A stretch of 64,000 bases of DNA from JAXMAF01 sp046350555 (GCA_046350555.1 JAXMAF010000010.1:1-64000); one strand, 5' to 3'; positions 37,912 through 47,329 are shown, counted from the stretch's first letter. The notes: generated by a model from the letters alone, not told the origin. Numbers and translations are program-made.

Positions 37912-38811
37912 ATGTGCGAGCCGGCGGAACCAGCGGCGAAGGTGGTGATTGCAGGGACGGCGCGCGCCTGTCGCGCGGAGGGGCTTCCACGCGCCCACGA
38001 GTCCACGTCGCCCGTTCGCTGGCTCCGGCTCGGTGCCAGGCGCGCTTCCCCGGCCGCGCCTCTGGTGCACGCATCCTCGCCCGCGCCGACCGACGCGGCG
38101 CCGGTGAACCCGGCGCCGCTCGGCTCGCCGGGCGTGCTCGACCGCGAGGGCTTTGCGCAGGAGTTCGAGCGGGTCGCCGACGCGCTCTGGTGCATCGCCG
38201 CCGGCGTCACCGGCGACCGGTCCGGCGCGGATGACATCGTCCAGCAGTCGGCGGTGATCGCGCTGGAGCACCTTGGTCGCTTCGATCCCTCGACGAGCCT
38301 CCTGGCGTGGATGGGCGCGATCGTCCGCAACGCGGCGATGAACGAGCTGCGCAAGCAGCGGCGGCGACGAACGATGTCCACCGATCCGGAGCGCCTGGAC
38401 CAGGGATCGATGGCGAAGGAGCGGTCGTGGAGTCCCGCGGTGAACGGGCTCGGTCAGCTCGCGCCCGGACAGGAGGCGTTCGACGACCGCGTGCTTGCCG
38501 CGCTCGGACGGCTCGATCCGATCGCCCGCGCGTGTCTGCTGCTGCGAGTGGTCGTCGAGGCGCCGTACCGGCAGATTGCATTGCTGCTTGGAATCCCCGA
38601 GGGAACGGCGATGAGTCACGTGGATCGCTCGCGGCGGAGGCTTCGCGAGCACCTTCGCGACCGGTTCGGCGACGGGGCGCCGGATCGAGCCGTCGACGCC
38701 GCGAATCGGGATGCCCGAATGGACGTGGGTGACGAAGCAGCCTCGAAGGTCGGAGGAGAAGGCCGAATCGACGCGGGGATCGTTGACGAGGGAACGGGAG
38801 AACCTGGATGA
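37912..38811 (+). CDS. ECF-type RNA polymerase sigma factor
   Basis: 299 residues from the ATG at 37912. The first ~90 are Ala/Pro-rich and the true start may be a GTG at 38065 or further upstream. Region 2 is GDRSGADDIVQQSAVIALEHLGRFDPSTSLLAWMGAIVRNAAMNELRKQ; region 4 is RACLLLRVVVEAPYRQIALLLGIPEGTAMSHVDRSRRRL. A 40-residue acidic tail follows region 4. The stop overlaps the next ATG by 4 nt, which couples it to an anti-sigma-like membrane protein. Confidence 0.9.
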   Translation: MCEPAEPAAKVVIAGTARACRAEGLPRAHESTSPVRWLRLGARRASPAAPLVHASSPAPTDAAPVNPAPLGSPGVLDREGFAQEFERVADALWCIAAGVTGDRSGADDIVQQSAVIALEHLGRFDPSTSLLAWMGAIVRNAAMNELRKQRRRRTMSTDPERLDQGSMAKERSWSPAVNGLGQLAPGQEAFDDRVLAALGRLDPIARACLLLRVVVEAPYRQIALLLGIPEGTAMSHVDRSRRRLREHLRDRFGDGAPDRAVDAANRDARMDVGDEAASKVGGEGRIDAGIVDEGTGEPG

Positions 38812-39698
38812 CTCATCGCGCAGAGGACTTGCCGCATCGCATCTCGACCGAGCTCGACGCGCTCATCGACGGACGCCTGGACGCGTCCTCGCGGCCGGCC
38901 GTCGACGAGGCGATCGCGATCGACGCCGCGGCGAGCGCGGAGCACCGGCTTGCCACTCGCGTGGACGCCAGCATCCGGCGGATGTTCGTGGCGCCGCGAC
39001 GAGCCATCGACATGACGCGACGCGGCGAGGCGTTCGCCGACGAGCCACGTGCCGCCCTCGGCGATGGTCGTCGCCGATCGCATGGCATGGATGCGAGCCA
39101 CGCGAGCCACGCGGGGGATGCGGGCGATGCGGGCCAAGTCAGCCAGGTCAACCAAGTCAACCAGGTCGGCCATGCCAACCATGCATGGCGTCGTCGCGCC
39201 GCGCTGGTCGGCATCGCCGCGATGATCGCCCTGACCCTCTCGGTGGCGCTCTCCTGGTTCGCGTGGTTCGCGCCGCGCTGGCATCCGGCCCCCGACGTCG
39301 CGGTGGCGCTCACGCCGGTCTCGCTCTACCGCAACCTGCTCGTCGATGGATTCGAACCCATGTGGTCGTGTGCCGACGAGGCGGAGTTCGTGAGGTACAC
39401 CGCGACGGAGTTCGGCCAGGCGTTCCGCATCGCGCCGGTCGCCGAGATCGAGGTGCTCGGTTGGACCTACGGCTGCTCGCTGCTGAGCGCCCGCACCGGC
39501 GTGCTCCTGGCGCGCGCCGAAGGCGCGCCGGTGGTCGTGCTGGTCGATCGCCTGCGGTCGGATCACGGGCTCGCGGCGCCGGACGACCCCGCCCTGCACG
39601 TGCATCGCCGCGAGCTCGAGTCGCTGGTCCTCTACGAGATCTCCACGGAGGCGCGACCGCGCGTGATCCCGCTGGTGAACGCGGCGCGCAGCGAATGA
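38808..39698 (+). CDS. Anti-sigma-factor-like membrane protein
   Basis: 296 residues. The cytoplasmic N-terminus (about 1-125) begins with a helical ELDALIDGRLDASSRPAVDEAI pattern typical of anti-sigma domains without a zinc site. A run of three-residue repeats (ASH, AGD, VNQ types) leads straight into one membrane helix (ALVGIAAMIALTLSVALSWF, about 131-150) and a ~145-residue extracytoplasmic domain I do not recognise. The overlap with the sigma gene supports an anti-sigma role. Removal of the outer domain by proteolysis would be the expected release mechanism; that is inference. Confidence 0.8.
   Translation: MTHRAEDLPHRISTELDALIDGRLDASSRPAVDEAIAIDAAASAEHRLATRVDASIRRMFVAPRRAIDMTRRGEAFADEPRAALGDGRRRSHGMDASHASHAGDAGDAGQVSQVNQVNQVGHANHAWRRRAALVGIAAMIALTLSVALSWFAWFAPRWHPAPDVAVALTPVSLYRNLLVDGFEPMWSCADEAEFVRYTATEFGQAFRIAPVAEIEVLGWTYGCSLLSARTGVLLARAEGAPVVVLVDRLRSDHGLAAPDDPALHVHRRELESLVLYEISTEARPRVIPLVNAARSE
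39093..39182 (+). repeat. Ten-unit 9-bp array inside the anti-sigma gene
   Basis: Ten 9-bp units, first GCGAGCCAC then GCGGGNNAT/CAA then GTCANCCAN, encode tripeptides (ASH, ASH, AGD, AGD, AGQ, VSQ, VNQ, VNQ, VGH, ANH). The unit length keeps the frame, so the array can grow or shrink without breaking the gene. It sits just before the membrane helix. Confidence 0.85.
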
Positions 39699-39925
39699 CG
39701 ACGCGTTGTGGATGTCCGGCGCGAGCCGTCATCCGCGCCGGCGGAGCCGCGGAGTCCGCCGGGCGTCGGTCCCGGCCGAGGCATGCCGCCGTTGCGCGTC
39801 CGGCGGCTCGGGGCCGTCCGCAGGGACGTCGCGCGCGGCGCCAGCGAGCGATGACCCGACAAAAGCCGGCCCGAGCGGGCATCATGCGAATCGGCTGAGC
39901 GTTTCCCACGCAGCGGATTCGACGC

Positions 39926-40675
39926 ATGACCCCATCCGACCCGCCCGAAGACGAACGGCCCGCCAAGCGTCGCGAGCCCGGAGACGCGCCGCCTCGACCG
40001 GCCACTGTCTCTGCGGTGAGCCACAGCGCTGCCGCCGAGGTCGTCCCGGCGGGCGGGTCCGAAGATGCGTCGCACACGCCCGAGCCGTCCCGAACGCCGG
40101 GCGGCGCCGATGACGACCGGCAGGACCTGGCTGCTTCCCTCGAAGGCGACCACATCGCCTTCGCCAGGATCTACGACCGTCATGGCGCGGTCGTGCTGTC
40201 CCTCTGCCGTCGCAGCGTCGGCGGCCGGTCGCACGATCTCGCCGAAGCCGAAGACGCCCTTCAGGAAACGTTCATCCGTGCGTTCCGCCTTCTCGACACG
40301 CTCGACGACCCCGGCCGCCTCCGCTCATGGCTCTTCGGCATCGCCCGGCGCGTCTGCTCGGAGCGCCGGCGCAGCGCGGGCCGCCGCGCCAGACACGAGG
40401 AGCAGGCGATGAGCGCCGCGCCCTCGCGCTGGACGATCGAGGCCGGCGGTGCGCCCGCGCAGGCGGCGCACCACGAGTCGCTTGAGCGCCTCGGCGCGGC
40501 GCTCGATGCGCTGCCCGACGACGAGCGGCTCGCCGTCCACCTCTACTACCTCGACCCCGATCCCGTCCGTGCCGCACACGCTGCGCTGCGCCTGTCGCGC
40601 AGCGGCTACTACAAGCTCCTCGCTCGCGCTCGCGAGCACCTTGCCCGACTCATGAAGGAGGCGCCCGCCTCATGA
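39926..40675 (+). CDS. ECF-type RNA polymerase sigma factor
   Basis: 249 residues with a polar ~65-residue N-terminus. Region 2: DHIAFARIYDRHGAVVLSLCRRSV ... AEDALQETFIRAFRLLDTLDD and RSWLFGIARRVCSERRR. Region 4 is shortened and atypical: LPDDERLAVHLYYLDPDPVRAAHAALRLSRSGYYKLLARAREHLARL. The stop overlaps the ATG of the giant VIT/VWA protein by 4 nt, so the two are almost certainly co-translated and work together. Confidence 0.9.
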   Translation: MTPSDPPEDERPAKRREPGDAPPRPATVSAVSHSAAAEVVPAGGSEDASHTPEPSRTPGGADDDRQDLAASLEGDHIAFARIYDRHGAVVLSLCRRSVGGRSHDLAEAEDALQETFIRAFRLLDTLDDPGRLRSWLFGIARRVCSERRRSAGRRARHEEQAMSAAPSRWTIEAGGAPAQAAHHESLERLGAALDALPDDERLAVHLYYLDPDPVRAAHAALRLSRSGYYKLLARAREHLARLMKEAPAS

Positions 40676-43600
40676 GCCACGATGTGAACAATCCTCCTCC
40701 CCGTGACGCCCTCGACGCGCTCCTGCGCGAGTGGCACGCCGTGAACGCCGTCCGCGCCGCGGGCGGCCGCGACCGGCTGCTCGATGCGCTCCGCGACGAT
40801 GAACGCCAGGACCTCGGCCATGCCGGCGCCGCGCGCCATGGATCGTCCGCGCCGCGGCCGCGCCGCGCGTCGGGCTCCGTGCCGCTCTCGGCGCCCCGAT
40901 CGGCGCCGGGGCCGGGCCCCCTGTACTCCTTCCGGAGATTCGTGATGCATCGCTACACCCGCGCCGCGGCGTGCCTGCTCCTGCTCGCCGGGCTCTTTGC
41001 GCTCTTCATTCCGATCAACGCGCCGGCCATGGCCGACGAGGGCATCGTGCAGGTGCCCGACGGCGGCCGACTCGAGGCCGTCGACGAGCACGGCAACGTG
41101 CTCGGCCCCTGTCCGCTCAAGCACACCGACGTGAACGCCACGATCAGCGGCAGCTTCAGCCGCGTGGTCGTCAAGCAGACGTACACGAATCCGTACCCGC
41201 AGAAGATCGAGGCGGTCTACACCTTCCCGCTCAGCTCGCGCGCCGCGGTCGATCGCATGACGATGACGGTGGGCGAGCGCGTCGTCGTTGGCGAGGTGAA
41301 GGAGCGCGAGCGCGCCCGCCAGATCTACGAGCAGGCCCGCGAATCGGGCTACGTCGCAAGCCTTCTCGAGCAGGAACGGCCGAACATCTTCACGCAGTCG
41401 GTGGCGAACATCGAGCCGGGCGCGACCGTGCAGGTGGAGATCGCGTACGTCGAGATGCTCCAGAGCCGCGATGGCGAGTTCAGCTTCGATTTTCCGATGG
41501 TGGTCGGGCCGCGGTACATCCCCGGCTACCGGCAACCTCAGTTCAACGGCCAGCCCGACGCCCTTCCCGGCGAGCTTCCACCCGGCTTCGCGCCGCGCCG
41601 CGGCCTGGTGCTGCTGGGCCCGGCGGCGATCAGCGTGACCGGTCCCGGCGACGCGAAGGACGCCTCGCCGACGGCGGCGATGGTTGATGCCATGCTGCGT
41701 GGCGCGAAGCCCATCGCCGCGCCCGGACAGGCTTGGTGGGAGAGCGCCCGGAACGAGAAGATCGTGCGCACGACCCAGTTCACCGCGACCTACGTCGATG
41801 GCGCCAAGGAGCTCGGAGAGCTCTACAGCGATCGCACCGGGCAGATCAACGGACGATGGTTCTTCGTTCCGTCGAGGATCCGCGACGGGAAGCCCGGTGG
41901 CGGCGACGGAGGGACCGGCTTCTCGCCGGACACGAACCTCGTCCCCGATGCGAGCCGGATCACGCCGATGCCGGTGCGGCCCCCGAACCGCGCAGGTCAC
42001 GACATCTCCCTGACCGTCACGATCGACACCGGCGGCGCGCCGATCACCCAGATCACGAGCGATCTTCACGAGGTGGTGCGCGATCCCCAGTTGAACAGCC
42101 AGTCGAACGGTCAACTGAACGATCCGTTGAAGGAGCCCGTTGGCGGCGGCGCCAACGTCGGCGGTCGACGCGTCTCGCTGGCGCTCAAGGACCAGAAGGA
42201 GATTCCCAACCGCGACTTCATCCTGCGCTGGCGCACCGGCGGCACGGGCGTGCAGGAGGGCGTCTTCACGCACGTCGACGAGCGCGACGGCGGGTTCGTC
42301 ACGGTCGTGCTCAATCCGCCTCCGCGAGTCGACGACACGATGGTCCGGCCGCGCGAGCTCGTCTTCGTGCTCGACACGTCGGGATCGATGAGCGGCTTCC
42401 CGATCGAGAAGGCCAAGGCCGTGATGGCCAAGGCGATCGACGCGATGCGTCCGGGCGACACCTTCAACGTCATCACCTTCGCGGGAAACACCGCGATCCT
42501 CTGGCCGGAACCCAGGCCGGCGACGCCCGAGAACCGCGCGGTGGCGCAGCAGTTCCTCGCCTCGCGCCAGGGCGGTGGCGGCACGGAGATGATGAAGGCC
42601 ATCGACGCCGCGCTTCGGCCGACGGCGGGACCGGGCGCCGTGCTCGATCCAATGGGCCTCGCGAACCTTCCCGCCGATGGACGTGGCGTCACGGTCGTCG
42701 TGCCGATGAGCCAGATCGGGCAGCAGAACGGCCCCGGCGGCAGCCGCCTCGTCGTCAAGGCGAGCGAGACCGTCTCGATTCCGCTGGCGATGTCCATGGA
42801 CCTGCCCACCGTCCTCCAGCCCGAGGGGGTGAAGCTCCGCCTCGCGGGCGAATGGCGCACGACGAACGGCGAGCGCACGTTGCACGTGCGCGAGGCCGGC
42901 TTCGTGGATCGCGGCGCCGCCGCGCCGATGCGCATCGTCATGTTCCTGACCGACGGCTACGTCGGCAACGACCAGGCGATCGTCGAGGCGGTTCGACAGA
43001 ACGCGGGAACCACGCGCGTCTTCGCCTTCGGCATCGGCAACAGCGTGAACCGCTACCTGCTCGAGCAGATGTCGCTGGCGGGGCGCGGCGCGGTCGACTT
43101 CGTGACGCTCGCCGACCAGGCCGACAAGGCGGTCGAGCGCTTCGCGACGCGCATCCAGAATCCGGTGCTCACCGACATCGCGCTCGGCACCGCGGGCTTC
43201 GAGCTGACCGACTTCGTCGCCGGCTCGCCGTCGACCGCGCCGGGCGTGCTGCTTCCCGATCTCTACGACAACGCGCCGATCATGTTCCACGCCCGCGTCA
43301 AGACTCCGGGCAAGGGCCAGCTCATCGTTTCGGGCCGCACGGGCGCGGGTCCGTGGGAGCGGCGCATCGACGTCGACGTCTCGTCGGCCGCCGGCCCGGT
43401 GCTGGCCGGGCGCGCCTCAAGCGGCAATCCGGCGCTGCCGGTCCTCTGGGCGCGCTCAAAGGTCGAGTCGACGCTCGCGCCGTACCTGGCGGAGGTCGAG
43501 CAGGGCACGCTTGATCCGAAGGTCCGCAAGGAGGTCGTCGCCCTCGGCGAGCGCTTCGGCATCGCGACGCCGTACACCAGCTTCGTCGCGGTCGAGAAGA

Positions 43601-46527
43601 GTCGCATGACGCTCGGCGGCAAGCCGATGCTCGTTGCGGTCCCCGTGGAGCTGCCGCAGGGAACGCGCTTCGACGGCTTCTTCGGCGATGCACTGCCACA
43701 GCGCATGCCGCCCGGCGTGTGGCGCGACACGATGCTTGGAATGGCGCCGGAAGCGATCCAGCTCGCGTTCCGCGGCGGCGACTTCGACAACGCACCGGCG
43801 TTCGATCTCCATGTGGCGATCGAAGCTGGCAAGGCTGTGGAGGCGGCCGGCGGCAACGAACGTCCCAAGGCACCGGCCGAGGCGGCGCTTGGCGAGGGAC
43901 GTCGAAGCGAGGGCGCGGCGTCGGGTGAGAAGCGGAAGGATGCCGAGAGGGATGTTCGATACGCATGGCAGGCGAGCAAGGGCGCGCCTCCGCCGGCGCC
44001 GGCCATGGCCCCTGCGCCGGGCGCCGCGCCGGCGCTGCATTCGTACGTCAACGACCTCGGCGGCGGGGCGCCGGCCAGGGCCCCTGCGCCGGGCGCCGCG
44101 CCAGCGCCCTCATCGGCGGCTCCGCTGCCGACGGCGGGCGATCCGGTCGAGTTGAAGGCGAACCTGAGCAGGATTCCAATCGTCGAGAGCAAGTTCGGTG
44201 TCGCGAAGGAAGCCGAGAAGAGGGACGCTCCGGCGCATGGCAATGGGACGTATCGCGCCGCCACCGATGCAGGCGAGGCCGCGCCCGCTGCACGGGGTGG
44301 ACTTGGGATCAGAGGAAGCCCGGGCGGCTCCGGTGGCGGTCTTTCCGGTGGATTCAGCGGACCCCCCGCGCGAAAGCCAGCCGGTGTGCCGGTGGCGCCT
44401 CCGGGCTCGGCTGCATCCACTCCGATGCCGGCGCCAGCCACGGTGTCGCCTCCGACTCTTCCGTTGGCGCCGCCGGCACCCCCGATCGGCGCGGCGACGT
44501 CGGCCACGACGTCGAGCGCTCAACCGAGCACGAACATCCGTCGCATGCAGGATTTCCACCTGGAGGCGGCGGGCGCGCCGGTGGACGCCCTGCGCGAGCT
44601 CGCTCGAAGCGGCGGCGGCGGAGGCGGCGGCTTCGGGGGGAGCGGCGGTGGTGGTGGTTCGATCTTCGGAAGCCCGGGTCAGGACTCACCGCGTCCCTGG
44701 AAGAATGGCGAGGGCGATTCACTGCTCTGGTTCTCGCAACCGGCACCCTCCGACGAGCAGAAGCAGGATCGCGCCGAACAACTGCGCGACGTCGTCACCG
44801 AGGTCGTTCGTGCCCAGGAGTGGACGAACTACGGCGGAACGCTCGCCGATGCGGTCGTCGAGAATGGCTCGATCAACTACGTGCCCGCGACGCCGGGCGC
44901 CGACGCGCAGGCGCTCGTTCTCGAAGCGAGGCGCGTGCAGGACGTCCTGCTGAAGGCGCTCGTGGCGCAGGCGGTCGCGGCGACACCGTCGACGCCGCCG
45001 GTGGCGACCACGGGCGGCGATGCCTCGGCGGTTCACGATCCTGCGGCCCAACCCCCGGATTCCCGGAGCGGCGCGCCGATGGCGGCGGCCGCGGCGACCA
45101 GGCCGCACGGACCGCTCGCGCCGGTCACGGTCCAGCCGGCGGCGACGCCGATGGACAAGTCCCTCGTGCTCTACGACGTCGCGGATCTGGTCGCGCCGCG
45201 CGAGGGCGTCCCGAGCCCCAACGCGAGCGAGCGGTTCGAGGCGCTCGCCGAGTTCGTGCAGGAGTTCGTCTCGCCCGACGCGTGGGCCGACAACGGCGGC
45301 GACGATGCGTCGCTGCGCGGGATCGGCGCGCTCTTCGTGATCCGCGCGCCGGCGAGGATCCACGAGCGCGTGAGCGCGGTGCTGACCGCGCTGCGCACGG
45401 TCGTGGCGCCGGGCGCGGCGCCCGCGGCGCGGGTGCAGGTCCCCGGCCAGAGTCCGGCTCCGGCGGCCGGCGGGCAGGCCAACGGCCCGGATGCCGCCCA
45501 GGTCGAAGGGGCGATGTTGGTCGTGGATGTCTCGGCGCTGGCGAGGGCCGACATCGGCGCAGCGGAGCGCCTGCTCTCGATCGTGGAGCTCGTCGAACCC
45601 GACTCGTGGATGCGCAACGGTGGCGACGAAGGCCACGCCGTCGTGCTCAACGGCGTGATGGTGGTGCAGCACGCGTCGGCCGATGTCCTGAAGCGGGTCG
45701 GCGTGCTGCTCGATCAGCTCCAGGCGGCGCTCGGCGCGCCGCTTCCGCCGGAGCGCAAGACCGACGTCGACAAGGCACAGTCGCTGGCGCCGACGACCTT
45801 CTTCTCGGCGAATGGAGGGCCAAGCACCGCGTTGGTCGTGCACGACGTCGGTGAGCTGGCGGCAAAGGTCGTCGCGAGCGTCGAGGCCGACGCCTCGTTG
45901 AAGCAGTCGCCCTCCGCGCCGATCGCCATGTCGTACGCGCTCGCCTCGCTCGTCGAGCAGCGCGTCGAGCCCCACTCGTGGGCCGGCGCCGGCGGCGCTC
46001 GCTTCGCCGAGATCGTCCCGGTCGCAACGCTCCTGCTCGTGCAGCAGACGCCGATGATGCAGCTCGCCGTGGACGACGCGCTCCAGGCGATGCGCGAGGG
46101 CGTCGGGCTCCTGCCCAAGCCGATGATGCTCGCGCCCGAGGCGATGGCGCTTCGCGATTCCCTCGCGGCCGAACCGACAGCGCGCGCCGCCAAGGTTGAA
46201 CGGATCAACACGCTCTTCGGTCGGCTCGACCTTCCGCTCTTCGCCCGGGCGGTCGAGTTCGAGGATCCGCAGAGGACGCTCGTCGACCGAGCGAAGATCG
46301 AGGCCGCGCTCGACGGCAAGCCTGCGGTGCCGGGCGACCGCGCCGTCGCGGTGAACGTGCTGGTCGCCGAGTCGGCGCCGGCGACGATCGATGCGCTGCG
46401 CCATGCAGGACTCTCGATCGAGAGCCGCGACGACCGCATGAACCTCGTGATTGGCTGGGTGCAGCCGGAGCGGATCGGCGCCGTCGCGCTCACGAACGGC
46501 GTCCGGCGGATCGAGTGCGTGCAGTGA
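40672..46527 (+). CDS. Giant VIT-VWA membrane protein with anti-sigma-like N-terminus and repeated C-terminal modules
   Basis: 1951 residues. Residues 1-95 are cytoplasmic and helical (DALDALLREWHAVNAVRAAG), like a short anti-sigma segment. One membrane helix spans about 97-116. A VIT domain covers ~125-280 (VNATISGSFSRVVVKQTYTNPY). The VWA domain starts at ~563 with its metal site DTSGSMSG (D568) and resumes at ~750 (MRIVMFLTDGYVGND) after an inserted ~90-residue segment. A Pro/Gly/Ala-rich linker runs ~1085-1360. Four related modules follow, each with an x-P/Q-x-x-W-x-x-x-GG centre. Overlap with the sigma gene suggests it controls that sigma factor in response to the cell surface. Related VIT/VWA proteins are membrane-anchored. 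Confidence 0.88.
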   Translation: MSHDVNNPPPRDALDALLREWHAVNAVRAAGGRDRLLDALRDDERQDLGHAGAARHGSSAPRPRRASGSVPLSAPRSAPGPGPLYSFRRFVMHRYTRAAACLLLLAGLFALFIPINAPAMADEGIVQVPDGGRLEAVDEHGNVLGPCPLKHTDVNATISGSFSRVVVKQTYTNPYPQKIEAVYTFPLSSRAAVDRMTMTVGERVVVGEVKERERARQIYEQARESGYVASLLEQERPNIFTQSVANIEPGATVQVEIAYVEMLQSRDGEFSFDFPMVVGPRYIPGYRQPQFNGQPDALPGELPPGFAPRRGLVLLGPAAISVTGPGDAKDASPTAAMVDAMLRGAKPIAAPGQAWWESARNEKIVRTTQFTATYVDGAKELGELYSDRTGQINGRWFFVPSRIRDGKPGGGDGGTGFSPDTNLVPDASRITPMPVRPPNRAGHDISLTVTIDTGGAPITQITSDLHEVVRDPQLNSQSNGQLNDPLKEPVGGGANVGGRRVSLALKDQKEIPNRDFILRWRTGGTGVQEGVFTHVDERDGGFVTVVLNPPPRVDDTMVRPRELVFVLDTSGSMSGFPIEKAKAVMAKAIDAMRPGDTFNVITFAGNTAILWPEPRPATPENRAVAQQFLASRQGGGGTEMMKAIDAALRPTAGPGAVLDPMGLANLPADGRGVTVVVPMSQIGQQNGPGGSRLVVKASETVSIPLAMSMDLPTVLQPEGVKLRLAGEWRTTNGERTLHVREAGFVDRGAAAPMRIVMFLTDGYVGNDQAIVEAVRQNAGTTRVFAFGIGNSVNRYLLEQMSLAGRGAVDFVTLADQADKAVERFATRIQNPVLTDIALGTAGFELTDFVAGSPSTAPGVLLPDLYDNAPIMFHARVKTPGKGQLIVSGRTGAGPWERRIDVDVSSAAGPVLAGRASSGNPALPVLWARSKVESTLAPYLAEVEQGTLDPKVRKEVVALGERFGIATPYTSFVAVEKSRMTLGGKPMLVAVPVELPQGTRFDGFFGDALPQRMPPGVWRDTMLGMAPEAIQLAFRGGDFDNAPAFDLHVAIEAGKAVEAAGGNERPKAPAEAALGEGRRSEGAASGEKRKDAERDVRYAWQASKGAPPPAPAMAPAPGAAPALHSYVNDLGGGAPARAPAPGAAPAPSSAAPLPTAGDPVELKANLSRIPIVESKFGVAKEAEKRDAPAHGNGTYRAATDAGEAAPAARGGLGIRGSPGGSGGGLSGGFSGPPARKPAGVPVAPPGSAASTPMPAPATVSPPTLPLAPPAPPIGAATSATTSSAQPSTNIRRMQDFHLEAAGAPVDALRELARSGGGGGGGFGGSGGGGGSIFGSPGQDSPRPWKNGEGDSLLWFSQPAPSDEQKQDRAEQLRDVVTEVVRAQEWTNYGGTLADAVVENGSINYVPATPGADAQALVLEARRVQDVLLKALVAQAVAATPSTPPVATTGGDASAVHDPAAQPPDSRSGAPMAAAAATRPHGPLAPVTVQPAATPMDKSLVLYDVADLVAPREGVPSPNASERFEALAEFVQEFVSPDAWADNGGDDASLRGIGALFVIRAPARIHERVSAVLTALRTVVAPGAAPAARVQVPGQSPAPAAGGQANGPDAAQVEGAMLVVDVSALARADIGAAERLLSIVELVEPDSWMRNGGDEGHAVVLNGVMVVQHASADVLKRVGVLLDQLQAALGAPLPPERKTDVDKAQSLAPTTFFSANGGPSTALVVHDVGELAAKVVASVEADASLKQSPSAPIAMSYALASLVEQRVEPHSWAGAGGARFAEIVPVATLLLVQQTPMMQLAVDDALQAMREGVGLLPKPMMLAPEAMALRDSLAAEPTARAAKVERINTLFGRLDLPLFARAVEFEDPQRTLVDRAKIEAALDGKPAVPGDRAVAVNVLVAESAPATIDALRHAGLSIESRDDRMNLVIGWVQPERIGAVALTNGVRRIECVQ

Positions 46528-46657
46528 TGCGGCTGGCCGCCGCGTGAATCCCCCGCGTGAACCGGCGCACGAGCCGCGACGACGGCCCCGGACCGGATCG
46601 CGCCTCCGGCGGCCCGAAGCGGCGCGGCCCGAACCCAAGATGTGGCATCAACGCAAC

Positions 46658-46693
46658 CGCCCCCACGTGCCCATTGGCATGCGGGGGCGGTCT
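46658..46693. terminator. Strong GC hairpin downstream of the VIT-VWA gene
   Basis: ACCGCCCCC and GGGGGCGGT pair exactly, with an inner GTGCC/GGCAT pairing and a CATT loop. It lies 130 bp after the stop codon. The following bases (CTTGTG) are only weakly T-rich, so it may terminate poorly or act as an RNA stabiliser. Confidence 0.6.
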
Positions 46694-47190
46694 TGTGCGG
46701 CGAAGCCGCGATCTCTCTCCAAGCAAGGGCCCCCCTCCGGGGCCCTCGTCAGATGTCGGCCGGTCGTGCGGCGTGCTCGAGCCGCGACGACGGCCACCGG
46801 ACTGAAAACAAGGCAGTCAACCGAACGCCATGACGCAACCGAAAACCATCACGCGCGATCCAGCCAGAGTCGTTGACGGGTCGCGATTCGCGCCGAGGCG
46901 ACGGATCGGAGGCCCGTGGATCGCAAGCGGCGTGTCGGTCGCAGGCATCGACCGGCGTCGCTTGCATCAAGAGGTCCGCGTCGAGCGAACACGAACCTCG
47001 GGACTGCGACAACCTATCGACGGCTCGGTGCAGGTCTCCGAGAGGTCGCCGTTTTTCTGCTTCGCACACGACGCCGGCGGGGATCGAGTTCGGGCGATGT
47101 TTGGATCGCGTGGGCTTCCGGTGCCAGCGAAGGAGGGGTGGCGCGCGGTTGCCGGTGCGCACAGGACCTGAGAAGGAAGCGAGGCGCCTC

Positions 47191-47296
47191 ATACGGATTC
47201 CACTAGACCTCCATGCGTTGGACCCCGTGCCCACGGCGGTATCTCACGGCGGAATTGGGCTGTGGGTGGGGCGCGAGAATCAACTGGGACGCGTAT
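47191..47296 (+). repeat. MITE-like repeat, copy B (106 bp)
   Basis: Matches copy A (12479-12582) in inverted orientation, with about 80% identity by eye and identical ends. Shared blocks include ATACGGATTCCA, TCTCACGGCGGAAT and a 24-bp block at the right end. Sequence outside the ATACG...CGTAT ends is unrelated between copies. It ends 34 bp before the next gene's ATG and could affect its expression. Confidence 0.88.
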
Positions 47297-47329
47297 CAGC
47301 GCCGCACGGAGCCGCTCTATCCTCAGCGC

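Larger units (their letters stand above)
46528..47329. other. 800-bp stretch without a convincing gene
   Basis: Short open frames exist on both strands but have Arg/Ser/Pro-rich content and no recognisable domain. I see a GC-rich hairpin at 46658-46693 and the MITE-like repeat at 47191-47296, and nothing else that I can support. Confidence 0.6.

Noticed and set aside
40609..43290. 893-residue minus-strand open frame across the VIT-VWA gene
   Set aside because: Antisense shadow; no domain, and the plus strand carries VIT and VWA motifs throughout.
46749..47234. 161-residue minus-strand open frame and a 113-residue plus-strand frame in the gene-poor region
   Set aside because: No domain, skewed Arg/Ser composition, and part of the sequence belongs to the MITE-like repeat.
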